From Mycobacterium colombiense (GTDB taxonomy: Bacteria > Actinomycetota > Actinomycetes > Mycobacteriales > Mycobacteriaceae): DNA of 64,000 bases. The stretch covers positions 1-64,000 of the forward strand of contig NZ_LZSX01000081.1 of NCBI RefSeq assembly GCF_001665835.1, in the 5' to 3' direction. The notes beneath the pieces are model-generated. The model did no database searches. It was given only the letters and a program-made list of their open reading frames with translations, and was not told the origin of the DNA. Below, piece after piece: positions 17,253 through 25,592 of the stretch. Numbering within the stretch: position 1 is the first letter of the stretch; each line of letters begins with the position of its first letter. Made by a program: the position numbers and the translations under genes.

Positions 17253-18692
17253 TCACTGAACGAACTCCGCGGCCCGGTGCCCGATCATCACGATCGTGGC
17301 GTGCGGGCCGCGGCTAGTGATCGCGGGCAGGATCGAGCCGTCGACCACCCACAGGTTGTCGATGCCCAGCACCCGGCACCGGGCATCGACGACGGCGCGC
17401 GGGTCGCCGTCGGCGCCCATCGGTGCGGTGCCGCACAGGTGTTGCGAGGTCGACCAGACGGCCGCCGCGACATCGATTGTGCCGCCGGCCAATTCGCGGG
17501 CCAGCTCGCTGCCCCTGCGCAGCGCCGCGACATCCTCGGGCTGGCTGTCGTAGCGGTGCTCGATGCGCGGCGCCACCTCGGGGTCGTCCGAGACCAGCGT
17601 GATGCGCCCCCGGGCGCGCGGCTGCATCAACGCCACCCCAAGGTGTGGCCAGTCGGCGTGCCCGGCGGTGCCGTCGCCGGTCATCGCCACGAATCCGCCC
17701 GTGTACGGCCTGATCTCGAGGTCGTCGGCCGTGCTGAGCACCACCTCGAGCACCGGCCGTCCGGGGGCCACCGTCCAATCGGTGGGCAGCACCCACTCGG
17801 CATGATCGCTGAAAGACATGCCGACCGGCAGCGGCGCCACCACCGGCACGCCGGCGGCGGCCAGCATCGGCTCGTCACCGATCCCCGAGGCCATCAGCAG
17901 GCGTGCGGTCTCAATCGCACCGGCGCACAACACGACTCGGTCGGCGGTCAGGGTCAGCCGGCCGTGCGGGCCGACCGCGTCGACGCCCACCGCGGCGGTG
18001 CCGGCGAAACGCAGCCTTGCCACCCGGGTCCGCGCGTGCAGGTTCAGGTTCGGCCGGCCCAGCGCCGGAATCAGGTATCCCGCGCCGGAGCCCCGCCGCA
18101 CGCCGTCGACGATGTTGAGCGGGACGGCGCCGATCCCCGAAATCTGATCTGGCGCGGCATCGTTGAGGTCGGCGATCCAGCCGAAGCCGGCGCGCTCGGC
18201 GGCGGCGATGAACCGCTCGGTGGTGCCGGTCATCTCGTGCGTGCGGCGCACCTGGATGGGACCGCTGTCGCCGTGGGCGGGACCGTCGAAGTCCAGGTCG
18301 GTCTCGATGGCACGGAAGCTGTCCAGCACGTCGGGCCACCCCCAGCCCGGGATGGCGAGGCGGTCGAAGTCGCGCGGCAGCGCGCGGCAGAAGTAGCCGC
18401 CGTTGATCGCGCCCGATCCGCCCACCGTCGCCCCGCGCACGAGGGGATGCTGGCGGGCGGGCTCGTCGGTGAGGCGGGTTTGGTAGCGCTGTACCAGCGG
18501 ACTGCCGACACCTATCGGCAACTGCAACCCGTTGGCAGTCTGGGCGAGCAGTCCCGGATCGTCGAGCGCCGGCCCTGCCTCGAGCACGGTCACCGCGCAC
18601 CGCGGGTCGGTGGAAAGACGTTCCGCAACAACCGATCCTGCACTGCCGGCGCCGACGATCAGCACATCGCTGTGCGAGGCGGCTGTGGTCAA
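17253..18692 (-). CDS. mftG: Mycofactocin dehydrogenase MftG (GMC oxidoreductase)
   Basis: A 479-residue flavoenzyme of the glucose-methanol-choline family. The FAD-binding motif DVLIVGAGSAGSVVAERL is near the N-terminus, the GMC signature RGATVGGSGAINGGYFCRAL near residue 100, and the C-terminal catalytic region contains STSQHLCGTAPMG and LWVVDGSILPAITSRGPHA. MftG is reported to re-oxidise mycofactocinol and pass electrons toward the respiratory chain. The TTG start at 18692 gives the family length and follows the mftF stop by eight bases; the frame remains open upstream inside mftF. It is the last gene of the mft operon. No transmembrane helix is seen, so membrane association would be peripheral. 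Confidence 0.93.
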   Translation of the reverse strand: MTTAASHSDVLIVGAGSAGSVVAERLSTDPRCAVTVLEAGPALDDPGLLAQTANGLQLPIGVGSPLVQRYQTRLTDEPARQHPLVRGATVGGSGAINGGYFCRALPRDFDRLAIPGWGWPDVLDSFRAIETDLDFDGPAHGDSGPIQVRRTHEMTGTTERFIAAAERAGFGWIADLNDAAPDQISGIGAVPLNIVDGVRRGSGAGYLIPALGRPNLNLHARTRVARLRFAGTAAVGVDAVGPHGRLTLTADRVVLCAGAIETARLLMASGIGDEPMLAAAGVPVVAPLPVGMSFSDHAEWVLPTDWTVAPGRPVLEVVLSTADDLEIRPYTGGFVAMTGDGTAGHADWPHLGVALMQPRARGRITLVSDDPEVAPRIEHRYDSQPEDVAALRRGSELARELAGGTIDVAAAVWSTSQHLCGTAPMGADGDPRAVVDARCRVLGIDNLWVVDGSILPAITSRGPHATIVMIGHRAAEFVQ

Positions 18693-18700
18693 GGTGGTGG

Positions 18701-20113
18701 TTAACTCCGGATCTGGGGTTTCAGGGCGCGTACGTTGCGTTCCCGTAGCACACCCCACCACAACCCGAGCCCGTACGCCAGGTCGTCGACGCGCTTGAGC
18801 ACCAGGTACGTCGGCAGCCCGATCGGTTCGACGTCGTCACTGATCGCGTCGCGGCGGCGAAGCCAGTCGACCACCCCGTCCATCACGGCCGCGACGAGGA
18901 CCACCCGCCGGCAATGGCGCGACATGGTGGCGGCCACCAGCGCCAGCGGCCAGTAGTGCCGGCACAGCGCCGACGCCAGCTGCAGCGCCGCCGACCACAG
19001 GCCGCGACCCGCGATCATCGCGACATCGGTCATCGACGTCTCGGCGCTGCGCATCGCCCGCGCGATCCGGCGGCCGGTCAGCACGGCCAGGACGATGGAC
19101 GCCAGCCGCGACAGGGTGGAGCCGAAGGCCATCAGGATCCACGTCATCAGCGCCCAGCCGGAGATCACCACCGGCGCGGTCTTGTCCGGGTGGCGCACCG
19201 ACAGCGGAGCCGCCGAACCGCCGTAAAACGCTTTGCGCGCAAGCCAACCCCGCAATTCGGTGCGGTGGTCGTGGGCGACCAGCGCGATCGGCTCGTAACG
19301 CAGCCTGGTGCCCGACTCGATGAGCCGCCAGCACAGGTCGACGTCCTCGCCGGACTGCAGGGTCTCGTCGAACCCGCCGACCTCCCGGATCGCCGAGCAC
19401 CGGCAGATGATCGCCGCGCTGGGCACGTAGGACACCGTGCTGTGCGGCAGCACCGGCGCCTCGCGCTCGCCGAGGTCCAGCGACGAGTGCACCGCCTCGT
19501 ACCGCGCCACCACGTTCTCGCTGTGCGACAGGCCGACGATGCGGGGCGCGACCAGGCCGACCGTGGGGTCGCAGAAGTGACCGAGCAGCGCCTCCAGCCA
19601 GCCCCGGCGCGGTGCGACGTCGGAGTCCAGGAAGGCGACGAAGTCCGTCCGGCAGGCCCCCAGCCCGGTGTTGCGGGCCGCCGCCGGGCCCTTGCTGCGG
19701 TGGTGGTGCAGCACCTCGATGTCGCAGTGCGCGCCGACGAAGTCGTCCGGCTCGACCGGGGGGGACGAGCCGTCGTCCACCACGACGACGCGCAGGCCCC
19801 GCAGCGAGCTCACCAAGCGTCGCACCCCAGAAAGGTTGTCCCGCACCGGGATTATCACCGTCACGTCATGGTGCGATGGGCCCCCCGCGGGCCGCGGGTG
19901 GGCAACCGTGGCGTCCAGCAGGGTGCGGGCGAGTTGGGCGCTGAGCTCGTCGCGCACCTTCAGCCGGCCTTCCGAGAGCATGTCCTGCGCGGCCGGAGCC
20001 AACTTCAGCAGCCGGGTCGGCGAACCGCCGAGCAGCGCCGAGCCATCGCCGAGCACCCGCACGCGGCGGTCGACCTGAACGGCGAACCCGTCCGGTAGCC
20101 GGTGTGCGCTCAT
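18701..20113 (-). CDS. mftF: Mycofactocin glycosyltransferase MftF
   Basis: 470 residues. A short N-terminal domain (DGFAVQVDRRVRVLGDGSAL and GGSPTRLLKLAPAA) precedes a GT2 family glycosyltransferase core: VTVIIPVRDN, VVVVDDGSSPP, GPAAARNTGLG and the DxD-type FVAFLDSDVAPRRGW, then SGEDVDLCWRL. Hydrophobic segments after about residue 325 suggest membrane attachment. Known MftF adds a beta-1,4-linked glucose chain to premycofactocin, making the cofactor oligoglycosylated. The ATG overlaps the mftE stop by four bases (ATGA); the open frame upstream of it is read-through. The gene sits between mftE and mftG, as in M. tuberculosis. Confidence 0.95.
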   Translation of the reverse strand: MSAHRLPDGFAVQVDRRVRVLGDGSALLGGSPTRLLKLAPAAQDMLSEGRLKVRDELSAQLARTLLDATVAHPRPAGGPSHHDVTVIIPVRDNLSGVRRLVSSLRGLRVVVVDDGSSPPVEPDDFVGAHCDIEVLHHHRSKGPAAARNTGLGACRTDFVAFLDSDVAPRRGWLEALLGHFCDPTVGLVAPRIVGLSHSENVVARYEAVHSSLDLGEREAPVLPHSTVSYVPSAAIICRCSAIREVGGFDETLQSGEDVDLCWRLIESGTRLRYEPIALVAHDHRTELRGWLARKAFYGGSAAPLSVRHPDKTAPVVISGWALMTWILMAFGSTLSRLASIVLAVLTGRRIARAMRSAETSMTDVAMIAGRGLWSAALQLASALCRHYWPLALVAATMSRHCRRVVLVAAVMDGVVDWLRRRDAISDDVEPIGLPTYLVLKRVDDLAYGLGLWWGVLRERNVRALKPQIRS

Positions 20114-20841
20114 GTCAGCATCCCGTCGGGCCCGGGCCGCCACCGGGCGACCCGGCGCACGCAGCCGTCGACCATCTCGGCCAAGATCCGCTCGCCCTCG
20201 GCGGCGGTGGCGGTGGTCGGGTCGCCCAGCACCCCGACCGGGCTGACCGCCGCGACCCCCCCACGACGCATCGACCCGAGCAACTCGGGCAGGGGCGCGG
20301 TGTTGCCGGCCACCGACTGCTCGGTCCGGACCACGGCCGGCGAGATGTGCAGCAACACCGAGGTTTCGGTATGGCCGGCGTGGGCGTCACCTCCGGCGGT
20401 CAGGCAGGGGGACCAGCCGACGTCGCGGCCCTCGGTGCGCAACAGGGCCACCGCGCTGCTCAGCGCCTCGACATTGCCGCCGTGGCCGTTGACGAAGACG
20501 AGGCGCCGAGCCCAGCCGGCCGCTGACCTGCCGTACTCGACCAGCAGCAACGTCAGCGCCTCGGTGCCCAGCGAGATCGTCCCGGCGAAACTCTGGTGCT
20601 CTCCGCTGGCGCCGTAGGCGATGGCCGGCGCCACCAGCCACCCCTGCCCGAGGCGGGCTTGAGCGCCGCCGGCGACCGCCGTCGCTATCCGGGTGTCGGT
20701 GTCCAGCGGCAGGTGCGGACCGTGTTGCTCGGTCGACCCCAGCGGAACCATTACCGACGCCGATGTGCTTGATAGCTGGCTCGACGTCGCGGCTCCCAAT
20801 TCGCCGAGTACGGACACTCGGTGATGGTAGGACGAATTCAC
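20110..20841 (-). CDS. mftE: Mycofactocin precursor peptidase MftE (creatininase family)
   Basis: The 243-residue metallopeptidase cuts the MftC-modified precursor to release the C-terminal Val-Tyr-derived dipeptide AHDP. Creatininase-fold metal ligands are visible in GSTEQHGPHLPLDTDT (E38, H40, D49), FVNGHGGN and GDAHAGHTETS. The GTG at 20841 gives the family N-terminus (MNSSYHHRVSVLGELG). Unlike the other junctions in this operon, mftE is separated from mftD by 163 bases of partly AT-rich sequence with a small palindrome. It could therefore have its own promoter. The 3' end overlaps mftF. Confidence 0.95.
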   Translation of the reverse strand: MNSSYHHRVSVLGELGAATSSQLSSTSASVMVPLGSTEQHGPHLPLDTDTRIATAVAGGAQARLGQGWLVAPAIAYGASGEHQSFAGTISLGTEALTLLLVEYGRSAAGWARRLVFVNGHGGNVEALSSAVALLRTEGRDVGWSPCLTAGGDAHAGHTETSVLLHISPAVVRTEQSVAGNTAPLPELLGSMRRGGVAAVSPVGVLGDPTTATAAEGERILAEMVDGCVRRVARWRPGPDGMLT

Positions 20842-20867
20842 CTGGCGTGCACCAATTGTTGAAGCTT

Positions 20868-20884
20868 GAAAAAAACTTTTTTTC
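20868..20884. repeat. A7-C-T7 palindrome in the mftD-mftE gap
   Basis: GAAAAAAA-C-TTTTTTTC occupies 20868-20884, inside the only substantial gap of the mft operon (20842-21004). Such an AT tract is conspicuous in this GC-rich genome. It could be a bent or easily melted promoter element for mftE or a residual terminator, but no GC stem is attached. The rest of the gap shows nothing recognisable. Confidence 0.5.
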
Positions 20885-21004
20885 TGGGTCGTTCACTGGG
20901 CGTTCGAATTCTGGGCTCGTCCGTCACGGATACCCCGCCCGTATCACGATTTGCGCCGGCGTCACTTAATCCGTATATGTCCGCCCGGAATACTCAGGCT
21001 TTTG

Positions 21005-22198
21005 CTACGCGCCACCCGAGGGCGCGCCCAGCGCCCGGGTGAATCCGGGCGGCACCAGAATGTGGTCCGGTCCGAGGTCGTGAACCGATGAGAGTCCGAG
21101 ACCCATCAGCGCCGAGTCGATGCCGCCGCGCAAAATGTCGAGCACGTTCTCCACACCCGGTTGGCCGGCCGCGGCCAGCCCCCACAGGTAGGCCCGGCCG
21201 ATCATCACCGCCCGCGCTCCCAGCGCCACGGCCTTGACGACGTCGCTTCCGCGCCGCACGCCACCGTCGAGGAGCACCTCAACCTGGTCGCCGACGGCCG
21301 CGGCCACCGCGGGCAGGGCGCGGATCGAGGCCGGCGTGCCGTCCAGGTTGTTACCACCGTGGTTCGACACCGAAATGGCCGAAACCCCCGCGTCCACGGC
21401 CCTTTTGGCGTCGTCGACGCGCATCACGCCCTTGAGCATGAACGGCCCGCCCCACAGTTCGCGGAGCCAGGCGATGTCCTCCCAGGTCGGCGGCGGCGTG
21501 CCCATCCACTCCCCGTACGCCTGGAAGAAGGGCGGCCCGGGCTCGCCGCGGCGGCCCTGGTTGGGCACGCGCAGCTCCGGCGGCCGCATGGTCTTCGCCC
21601 ACTGCAGGAACCACCGCGGCTTGGTGATGACCTCCGGGCTCATCTTGACGATGGTCTTGAGGTCCATCTTCTCCGGGATCGACGGGCTGCCCCAGTCCCG
21701 GCCGTGCGAGAAGCTCCAGTCGGTGGTGACGATCAGCCCGACGGCCCCGGCCGCGCGGGCGCGCTCGACCCGCGCCGCGATCGCGTCGCGGTCACCCAGC
21801 CAGTACACCTGGAAGAAGAGCTTGGCGTTGGCCGCGATGACCTCTTCGATCGGCTTGCTGGCGAACGAGGACAGCCCCATGGCGGTGCCGCGGGCGGCTG
21901 CGGCCCGCGCCACGGCGACCTCACCATCGGGGTGCACCGCCTGCACGCCCGTCGGCGAGATCAGCACCGGGAGCGAAATCTCTTGTCCCATAACGTTGGT
22001 CGACAAGTCGCGCTTTTCCTGCGCGCCGATGACGTGCGGCGCGAATCCGAGCTCGCTGAACGCTGCGACGTTGTCGGAGACCGTGACTCCCTTTTCGCTG
22101 GCCGAAATCAGCGACGAGTAGGCCGATTTCGGCAGTCGGCGCTTGGCGCGTTGCTGCGCGATGGCGACGGTCTCGAACCATGCGTCGGCCATTGTCAC
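21005..22198 (-). CDS. mftD: Premycofactocin synthase MftD (FMN-dependent alpha-hydroxy-acid oxidase family)
   Basis: A 397-residue FMN enzyme that oxidatively deaminates AHDP, forming the alpha-keto amide redox centre of premycofactocin. Family blocks are present: LPVLISPTGVQAVHPDGEVA, GLIVTTDWSFSHGRDWG, the conserved VSNHGGNNLDGTP with the active-site histidine, and DGGVRRGSDVVKAVALGA followed by IGRAYLWG. Older annotation called this family L-lactate dehydrogenase LldD1. The GTG start overlaps the mftC stop by four bases (GTGA) and has GAAAG six bases upstream; an ATG two codons later (22192) is nearly as good. The gap to the next gene, mftE, is unusually long. Confidence 0.95.
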   Translation of the reverse strand: MTMADAWFETVAIAQQRAKRRLPKSAYSSLISASEKGVTVSDNVAAFSELGFAPHVIGAQEKRDLSTNVMGQEISLPVLISPTGVQAVHPDGEVAVARAAAARGTAMGLSSFASKPIEEVIAANAKLFFQVYWLGDRDAIAARVERARAAGAVGLIVTTDWSFSHGRDWGSPSIPEKMDLKTIVKMSPEVITKPRWFLQWAKTMRPPELRVPNQGRRGEPGPPFFQAYGEWMGTPPPTWEDIAWLRELWGGPFMLKGVMRVDDAKRAVDAGVSAISVSNHGGNNLDGTPASIRALPAVAAAVGDQVEVLLDGGVRRGSDVVKAVALGARAVMIGRAYLWGLAAAGQPGVENVLDILRGGIDSALMGLGLSSVHDLGPDHILVPPGFTRALGAPSGGA

Positions 22199-23400
22199 AC
22201 CGGGCTTTCGTTACACATGCGTGCCGGCGGCGTCTCCGGCGTGACCGTCGGCGGCCGCAGCGACAGCGTCAGCGGCACCGGCTGGCGGATGCGCTTGCCG
22301 CGGGAATGATCGGCCCGGGGGCGCGGCGTCTCGCGGTCGTGTGCCAGCGCCGTCGCGCTGTGGCCCTGGACGCATTCGGGATCCGGCCCGTCCAGCGGCA
22401 GGCCGGTGAAGAATTTGGCGGCCATGCATCCGCCCCGGCAGCTGTCGTAGTGACCGCAGCTGCCGCAGGCGCCCGCCGACTGCGGCTCTCGCAGCTCGCG
22501 GAACAGCGGGGCGTTCTTCCAGACGTTGTCGAACCCACCGTCGGACACCACGTTTCCAGCCAGGAAGCGGTCGTGGATGGCGAACGGGCAAGCGTACACG
22601 TCGCCGACCGGGTCGATCAGGCACACGACGCGGCCCGCGCCGCACATGTTCAGGCCGGCCAAGGCGCCGGATTGGCCGAGCGGGGCCAGGTGGAAGAAGG
22701 AGTCGCCGGTGAGCACCCGCTCGCCCTTGGCGACCAGCCAGTCATACAGCTGGACCTGCTGGTCGGCGGTGGGGTGCAGCTCTTCCCAGACGTCGGCGCC
22801 GCGTCCGGACGGGCGAAGCCGGGTGATCCGCAGCGTTGCGCCGTATCGGCTTGCCAGCGCAGCGAATTCGTCGAGCTGGTCGACGTTGTGCCGGGTGACG
22901 ACCACGGAGATCTTGGCGTCTTTGAATCCCGCCGCGGCCAGATTCTCCAGGGCACGCACGGCCATGTCGAACGAGCCGGGTCCGCGGACGGCGTCGTTGA
23001 CCTCGGCGGTGGCGCCGTCCAGCGAGATCTGGACGTCGACGTAGTCGCTGGCCGCCAGCCGCGCGGCGACCTCGGGCGTGATGCGGACGCCGTTGGTGGA
23101 GAACTTCACGCCGACGTGGTGTTCGGTCGCGTAGTCGACCAGTTCCCAAAAGTCCGGGCGCACAGTGGGTTCCCCGCCACCGATGTTGACGTAGAACACC
23201 TGCATGCGTTCCAGCTCATCGATGATGTCCTTGCATTGACGGGTGGACAGCTCGCGCGGGTCGCGCTTGCCCGACGACGACAGGCAGTGCACGCAGGCCA
23301 GGTTGCAGGCGTACGTCAGCTCCCAGGTGAGGCAGATGGGCGCGTCGAGTCCGTGCTCGAACTGCTCGATCAGCCGGGGTACGGGGGCCGCTGTGGTCAT
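22195..23400 (-). CDS. mftC: Mycofactocin radical SAM maturase MftC
   Basis: A 401-residue radical SAM/SPASM enzyme that oxidatively decarboxylates the C-terminal tyrosine of MftA and then forms a carbon-carbon bond to the neighbouring valine. The SAM cluster motif CNLACVHC gives C32, C36 and C39. A GGGEP SAM-binding segment follows (YVNIGGGEPTVRPDF). The C-terminal SPASM cysteines lie in NMCGAG, DVYACPFAIHD, GACGSCGHYDSCRGGCMAAK and DPECVQG, which bind auxiliary clusters. The ATG overlaps the mftB stop (ATGA), so carrier and maturase are translationally coupled. The last 40 residues are Pro/Arg-rich and variable. Confidence 0.97.
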   Translation of the reverse strand: MTTAAPVPRLIEQFEHGLDAPICLTWELTYACNLACVHCLSSSGKRDPRELSTRQCKDIIDELERMQVFYVNIGGGEPTVRPDFWELVDYATEHHVGVKFSTNGVRITPEVAARLAASDYVDVQISLDGATAEVNDAVRGPGSFDMAVRALENLAAAGFKDAKISVVVTRHNVDQLDEFAALASRYGATLRITRLRPSGRGADVWEELHPTADQQVQLYDWLVAKGERVLTGDSFFHLAPLGQSGALAGLNMCGAGRVVCLIDPVGDVYACPFAIHDRFLAGNVVSDGGFDNVWKNAPLFRELREPQSAGACGSCGHYDSCRGGCMAAKFFTGLPLDGPDPECVQGHSATALAHDRETPRPRADHSRGKRIRQPVPLTLSLRPPTVTPETPPARMCNESPV

Positions 23401-23705
23401 TGATGGTCCTTCCTGGGCACCAGCATGTTGGACTCGACGAGCACACCCAGCGCATGCAGGTACGGCGCCTGAGCGGCGTCGTCCACGCCGGCCGCGCGGC
23501 AGGCGGACCGGATGTCGGAATGGTCGGCCAGCGACTGCACCACCGTGAGGATGGTGCGGTTCTTCAGAAACGACAGCTTGCGGGTACCGAAGTGGTAGAG
23601 CAGCGCGCCGAACGGTTCCGGCCGAACCGCCACCTGCGGGTGCAATCGCCAGCCGCGATCAGGATCGAACGGCGTCGCCGTCCGAGCCTGCGCGGGCGCG
23701 GGCAC
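23397..23705 (-). CDS. mftB: Mycofactocin precursor-binding chaperone MftB (PqqD-like RRE)
   Basis: A 102-residue RiPP recognition element that binds the MftA leader and presents it to MftC. The conserved mycobacterial core is WRLHPQVAVRPEPFGALLYH then FGTRKLSFLKNRTILTVVQS, ending with LVESNMLVPRKDHQ. The GTG at 23705, two bases after the mftA stop, is preferred because it gives the known N-terminus (PAPAQ). A GTG six codons upstream inside mftA is an alternative. The stop overlaps the mftC ATG by four bases. Confidence 0.93.
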   Translation of the reverse strand: MPAPAQARTATPFDPDRGWRLHPQVAVRPEPFGALLYHFGTRKLSFLKNRTILTVVQSLADHSDIRSACRAAGVDDAAQAPYLHALGVLVESNMLVPRKDHQ

Positions 23706-23707
23706 GG

Positions 23708-23797
23708 TCAGTAGACCCCGCACATGCCGTCAATGGACACCTCTTCGACCAGGGTCTCGGTGACGAGTTGGGGGTCAGTTTCGGTCTCGTGGTCCAC
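23708..23797 (-). CDS. mftA: Mycofactocin precursor peptide MftA
   Basis: A 29-residue RiPP precursor, too short for routine ORF calling. From a GTG start it begins MDHETETDPQLVTETLVEE and ends with IDGMCGVY, the near-invariant C-terminus of MftA; the final Val-Tyr becomes the cofactor core. GAAAGG lies eight bases before the GTG. It is the first gene of the mft operon and two bases upstream of mftB. The divergent mftR and a palindromic operator candidate are within 100 bases. Confidence 0.97.
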   Translation of the reverse strand: MDHETETDPQLVTETLVEEVSIDGMCGVY

Positions 23798-23843
23798 GGG
23801 CCTTGCCTTTCGTCCGGTCTTGACAACGATGGGGTCTGAGTCA

Positions 23844-23872
23844 CACTCGCGGCCAGAATATGGCATCGAGTG
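23844..23872. promoter_or_regulatory. Probable MftR operator
   Basis: A nested palindrome CACTCG-N2-GCCA-N5-TGGC-N2-CGAGTG with exact arms, centred at 23858, lies between the divergent mftA (start 23797) and mftR (start 23896). This is the expected position for MftR, which is reported to repress the mft genes and respond to long-chain acyl-CoA. Binding to this element is inferred. Confidence 0.7.
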
Positions 23873-23895
23873 CCGAAATGGAAGGGCGGGGTCCG

Positions 23896-24492
23896 ATGAT
23901 GCCGCAGCCGCGGGTGGGCAGGCGCCGCTCGACCACCCCGCACCACATCACCGACGTCGCCATCGACATGTTCACGGCCCGCGGTTTCGCCGACGTGAGC
24001 GTCGACGACGTCGCGCAGGCCGCCGGCATCTCCCGCCGGACCCTGTTCCGCTATTACGCGTCCAAGAACGCCATCCCCTGGGGTGACTTCGACAATCACC
24101 TTGCCCACCTGCGCGATCTGCTCGACAGCGTCGATGCCGGCGTGGGCCTGGGTGAAGCGCTGCGCGCTGCACTGTTGGCGTTCAACACCTTCGACGAATC
24201 CGAGACCGCCCGGCACCGCCAGCGCATGCGGGTGATCCTGCAAACCGCTGAGCTGCAAGCGTATTCGATGACGATGTACGCCGGGTGGCGTGACGTGATC
24301 GCCGGGTTCGTGGCGCGCCGCCTGGACTGCAAGACCGCTGATCTGCTGCCCCAGACCGTCGCCTGGACGATGCTCGGAGTGGCCTTGTCCGCCTATGAGC
24401 ACTGGCTGAGCGATGAATCCGTCCCGCTGCCGGTTGCCCTGGGCAACGCCTTCGACGTTGTGGGCGCCGGACTGCACGGGCTGCACGGGTGA
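23896..24492 (+). CDS. mftR: Mycofactocin regulator MftR (TetR family)
   Basis: A 198-residue TetR repressor divergent from mftA. The DNA-binding domain is VAIDMFTARGFADVSVDDVA then QAAGISRRTLFRYYASKNA, followed by a helical ligand domain. The ATG at 23896 matches the M. tuberculosis Rv0691c length and has GAAGGG upstream; the frame extends 12 codons further, across the operator. Published work on the M. smegmatis protein describes derepression by long-chain acyl-CoA, tying mycofactocin synthesis to lipid use. The stop overlaps the next gene by four bases (GTGA). Confidence 0.93.
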   Translation: MMPQPRVGRRRSTTPHHITDVAIDMFTARGFADVSVDDVAQAAGISRRTLFRYYASKNAIPWGDFDNHLAHLRDLLDSVDAGVGLGEALRAALLAFNTFDESETARHRQRMRVILQTAELQAYSMTMYAGWRDVIAGFVARRLDCKTADLLPQTVAWTMLGVALSAYEHWLSDESVPLPVALGNAFDVVGAGLHGLHG

Positions 24493-25535
24493 CGCTCGAG
24501 CACCTGGTGCACACCCTGCGGTCGCAGGGCAGGTTCTGCGCCTCGTCGGGCTCGCCGATGTACGGCGAGCTGTTCGAACTGGTCGCCGGCGACGTCGAAG
24601 CCGGCGGCGTCTTCGCGACCGTCTTGGCCGGGCGCGAGGATGCCCCGTCGCGCGACGCGGTGCCGCTGCGGTTGTTCGGCGGGCTGCACCGGTTGGTGCT
24701 CGACGGCCGGGCGGCGCGGTTGCGCCGCTTCTACCCCAGCACCGGGGGTGAGTGGGAGGCCAGAGCCGCCTGGCCGGAGATCCTGGACGTCGCCGCCGGT
24801 CACATCGACGCGCTGCGCGCCGCGCTGAGCCGGCCGCCGCAGACCAACGAGGTGGGCCGCTCGGCCGCCCTGATCGGCGGACTACTGCACATCAACCACG
24901 AATTCGGCTTGCCCATACGGCTTTTCGAGATCGGCTCGAGTGCGGGGCTGAACCTGCGCGCAGACCACTACCGCTACGGCTTCGCCGGTGGCCAGTGGGG
25001 GCCGGCGGACTCACCGGTGATCATCGACGACGCATGGCGCGGCGCGCTGCCGCCCCGGCGCGAATTGCGGATCGTCGCGCGGCACGGGTACGACATCGCG
25101 CCCATCGACGTCGGCGACGCCGACGGGGAACTGACCGTACTGAGCTATGTCTGGCCCGACCAGGCCGCCCGGCTGGCGCGCCTGCGCGGCGCCATCGAGG
25201 TCGCCCGCCGGGAGCCGGCGGCACTCGAGCGCCGCACCGCGGCCGACGCGGTCGCCGGACTGACGCTGGCCGATGGTGCGCTGACCGTGCTGTGGCATTC
25301 GATCACTTGGCAGTATCTGTCCGCCGACGAACGCACCGCGGTGCGCGCCCACGCGGACGCGCTGGCCGCCCGGGCGGACGCCCGCTCGCCCTTCGCCCAC
25401 CTCACGATGGAGCCCGCGCGCGACGGCCCGGGCGCGCCGATCAGGTTCGTGGTGCGGGCCCGCAGCTGGCCGGACGGCGTCCCGCAGACGCTGGGCGAAT
25501 GCCATCCGCACGGCCCCCCGGTGGACTGGCGGTAG
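24489..25535 (+). CDS. DUF2332 protein of unknown function
   Basis: The 348-residue protein is the positional counterpart of M. tuberculosis Rv0690c. The DUF2332 hallmarks are GSPMYGELFEL near the start, RSAALIGGLLHINHEFGLPI, the glycine-bearing FEIGSSAGLNLRADHYRY, and a C-terminal HSITWQYLSADERTAV. The GSSAGLNL segment resembles a methyltransferase-like nucleotide loop, but no activity is proven for the family. The GTG start overlaps the mftR stop by four bases, so it is probably made together with the regulator. No signal peptide or membrane segment is seen. Confidence 0.85.
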   Translation: MTLEHLVHTLRSQGRFCASSGSPMYGELFELVAGDVEAGGVFATVLAGREDAPSRDAVPLRLFGGLHRLVLDGRAARLRRFYPSTGGEWEARAAWPEILDVAAGHIDALRAALSRPPQTNEVGRSAALIGGLLHINHEFGLPIRLFEIGSSAGLNLRADHYRYGFAGGQWGPADSPVIIDDAWRGALPPRRELRIVARHGYDIAPIDVGDADGELTVLSYVWPDQAARLARLRGAIEVARREPAALERRTAADAVAGLTLADGALTVLWHSITWQYLSADERTAVRAHADALAARADARSPFAHLTMEPARDGPGAPIRFVVRARSWPDGVPQTLGECHPHGPPVDWR

Positions 25536-25541
25536 CCCGGT

Positions 25542-25579
25542 GCAGCCGAATGCCCTACTGCGGTAAGGCATCCGGCTGC
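25542..25579. terminator. Bidirectional terminator-like hairpin
   Basis: GCAGCCG-A-ATGCC and GGCAT-C-CGGCTGC pair across a 12-base loop with one mismatch, between the convergent DUF2332 and aldo/keto reductase genes. There is no T-tract, as is common for mycobacterial terminators. Confidence 0.6.
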
Positions 25580-25592
25580 GACCAAATCGGGG

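Noticed and set aside
17067..18704. Long plus-strand open frame antisense to mftG
   Set aside because: Its Arg/His/Pro/Gly-rich text has no family character; it mirrors the GC-rich third-codon bias of mftG on the other strand.
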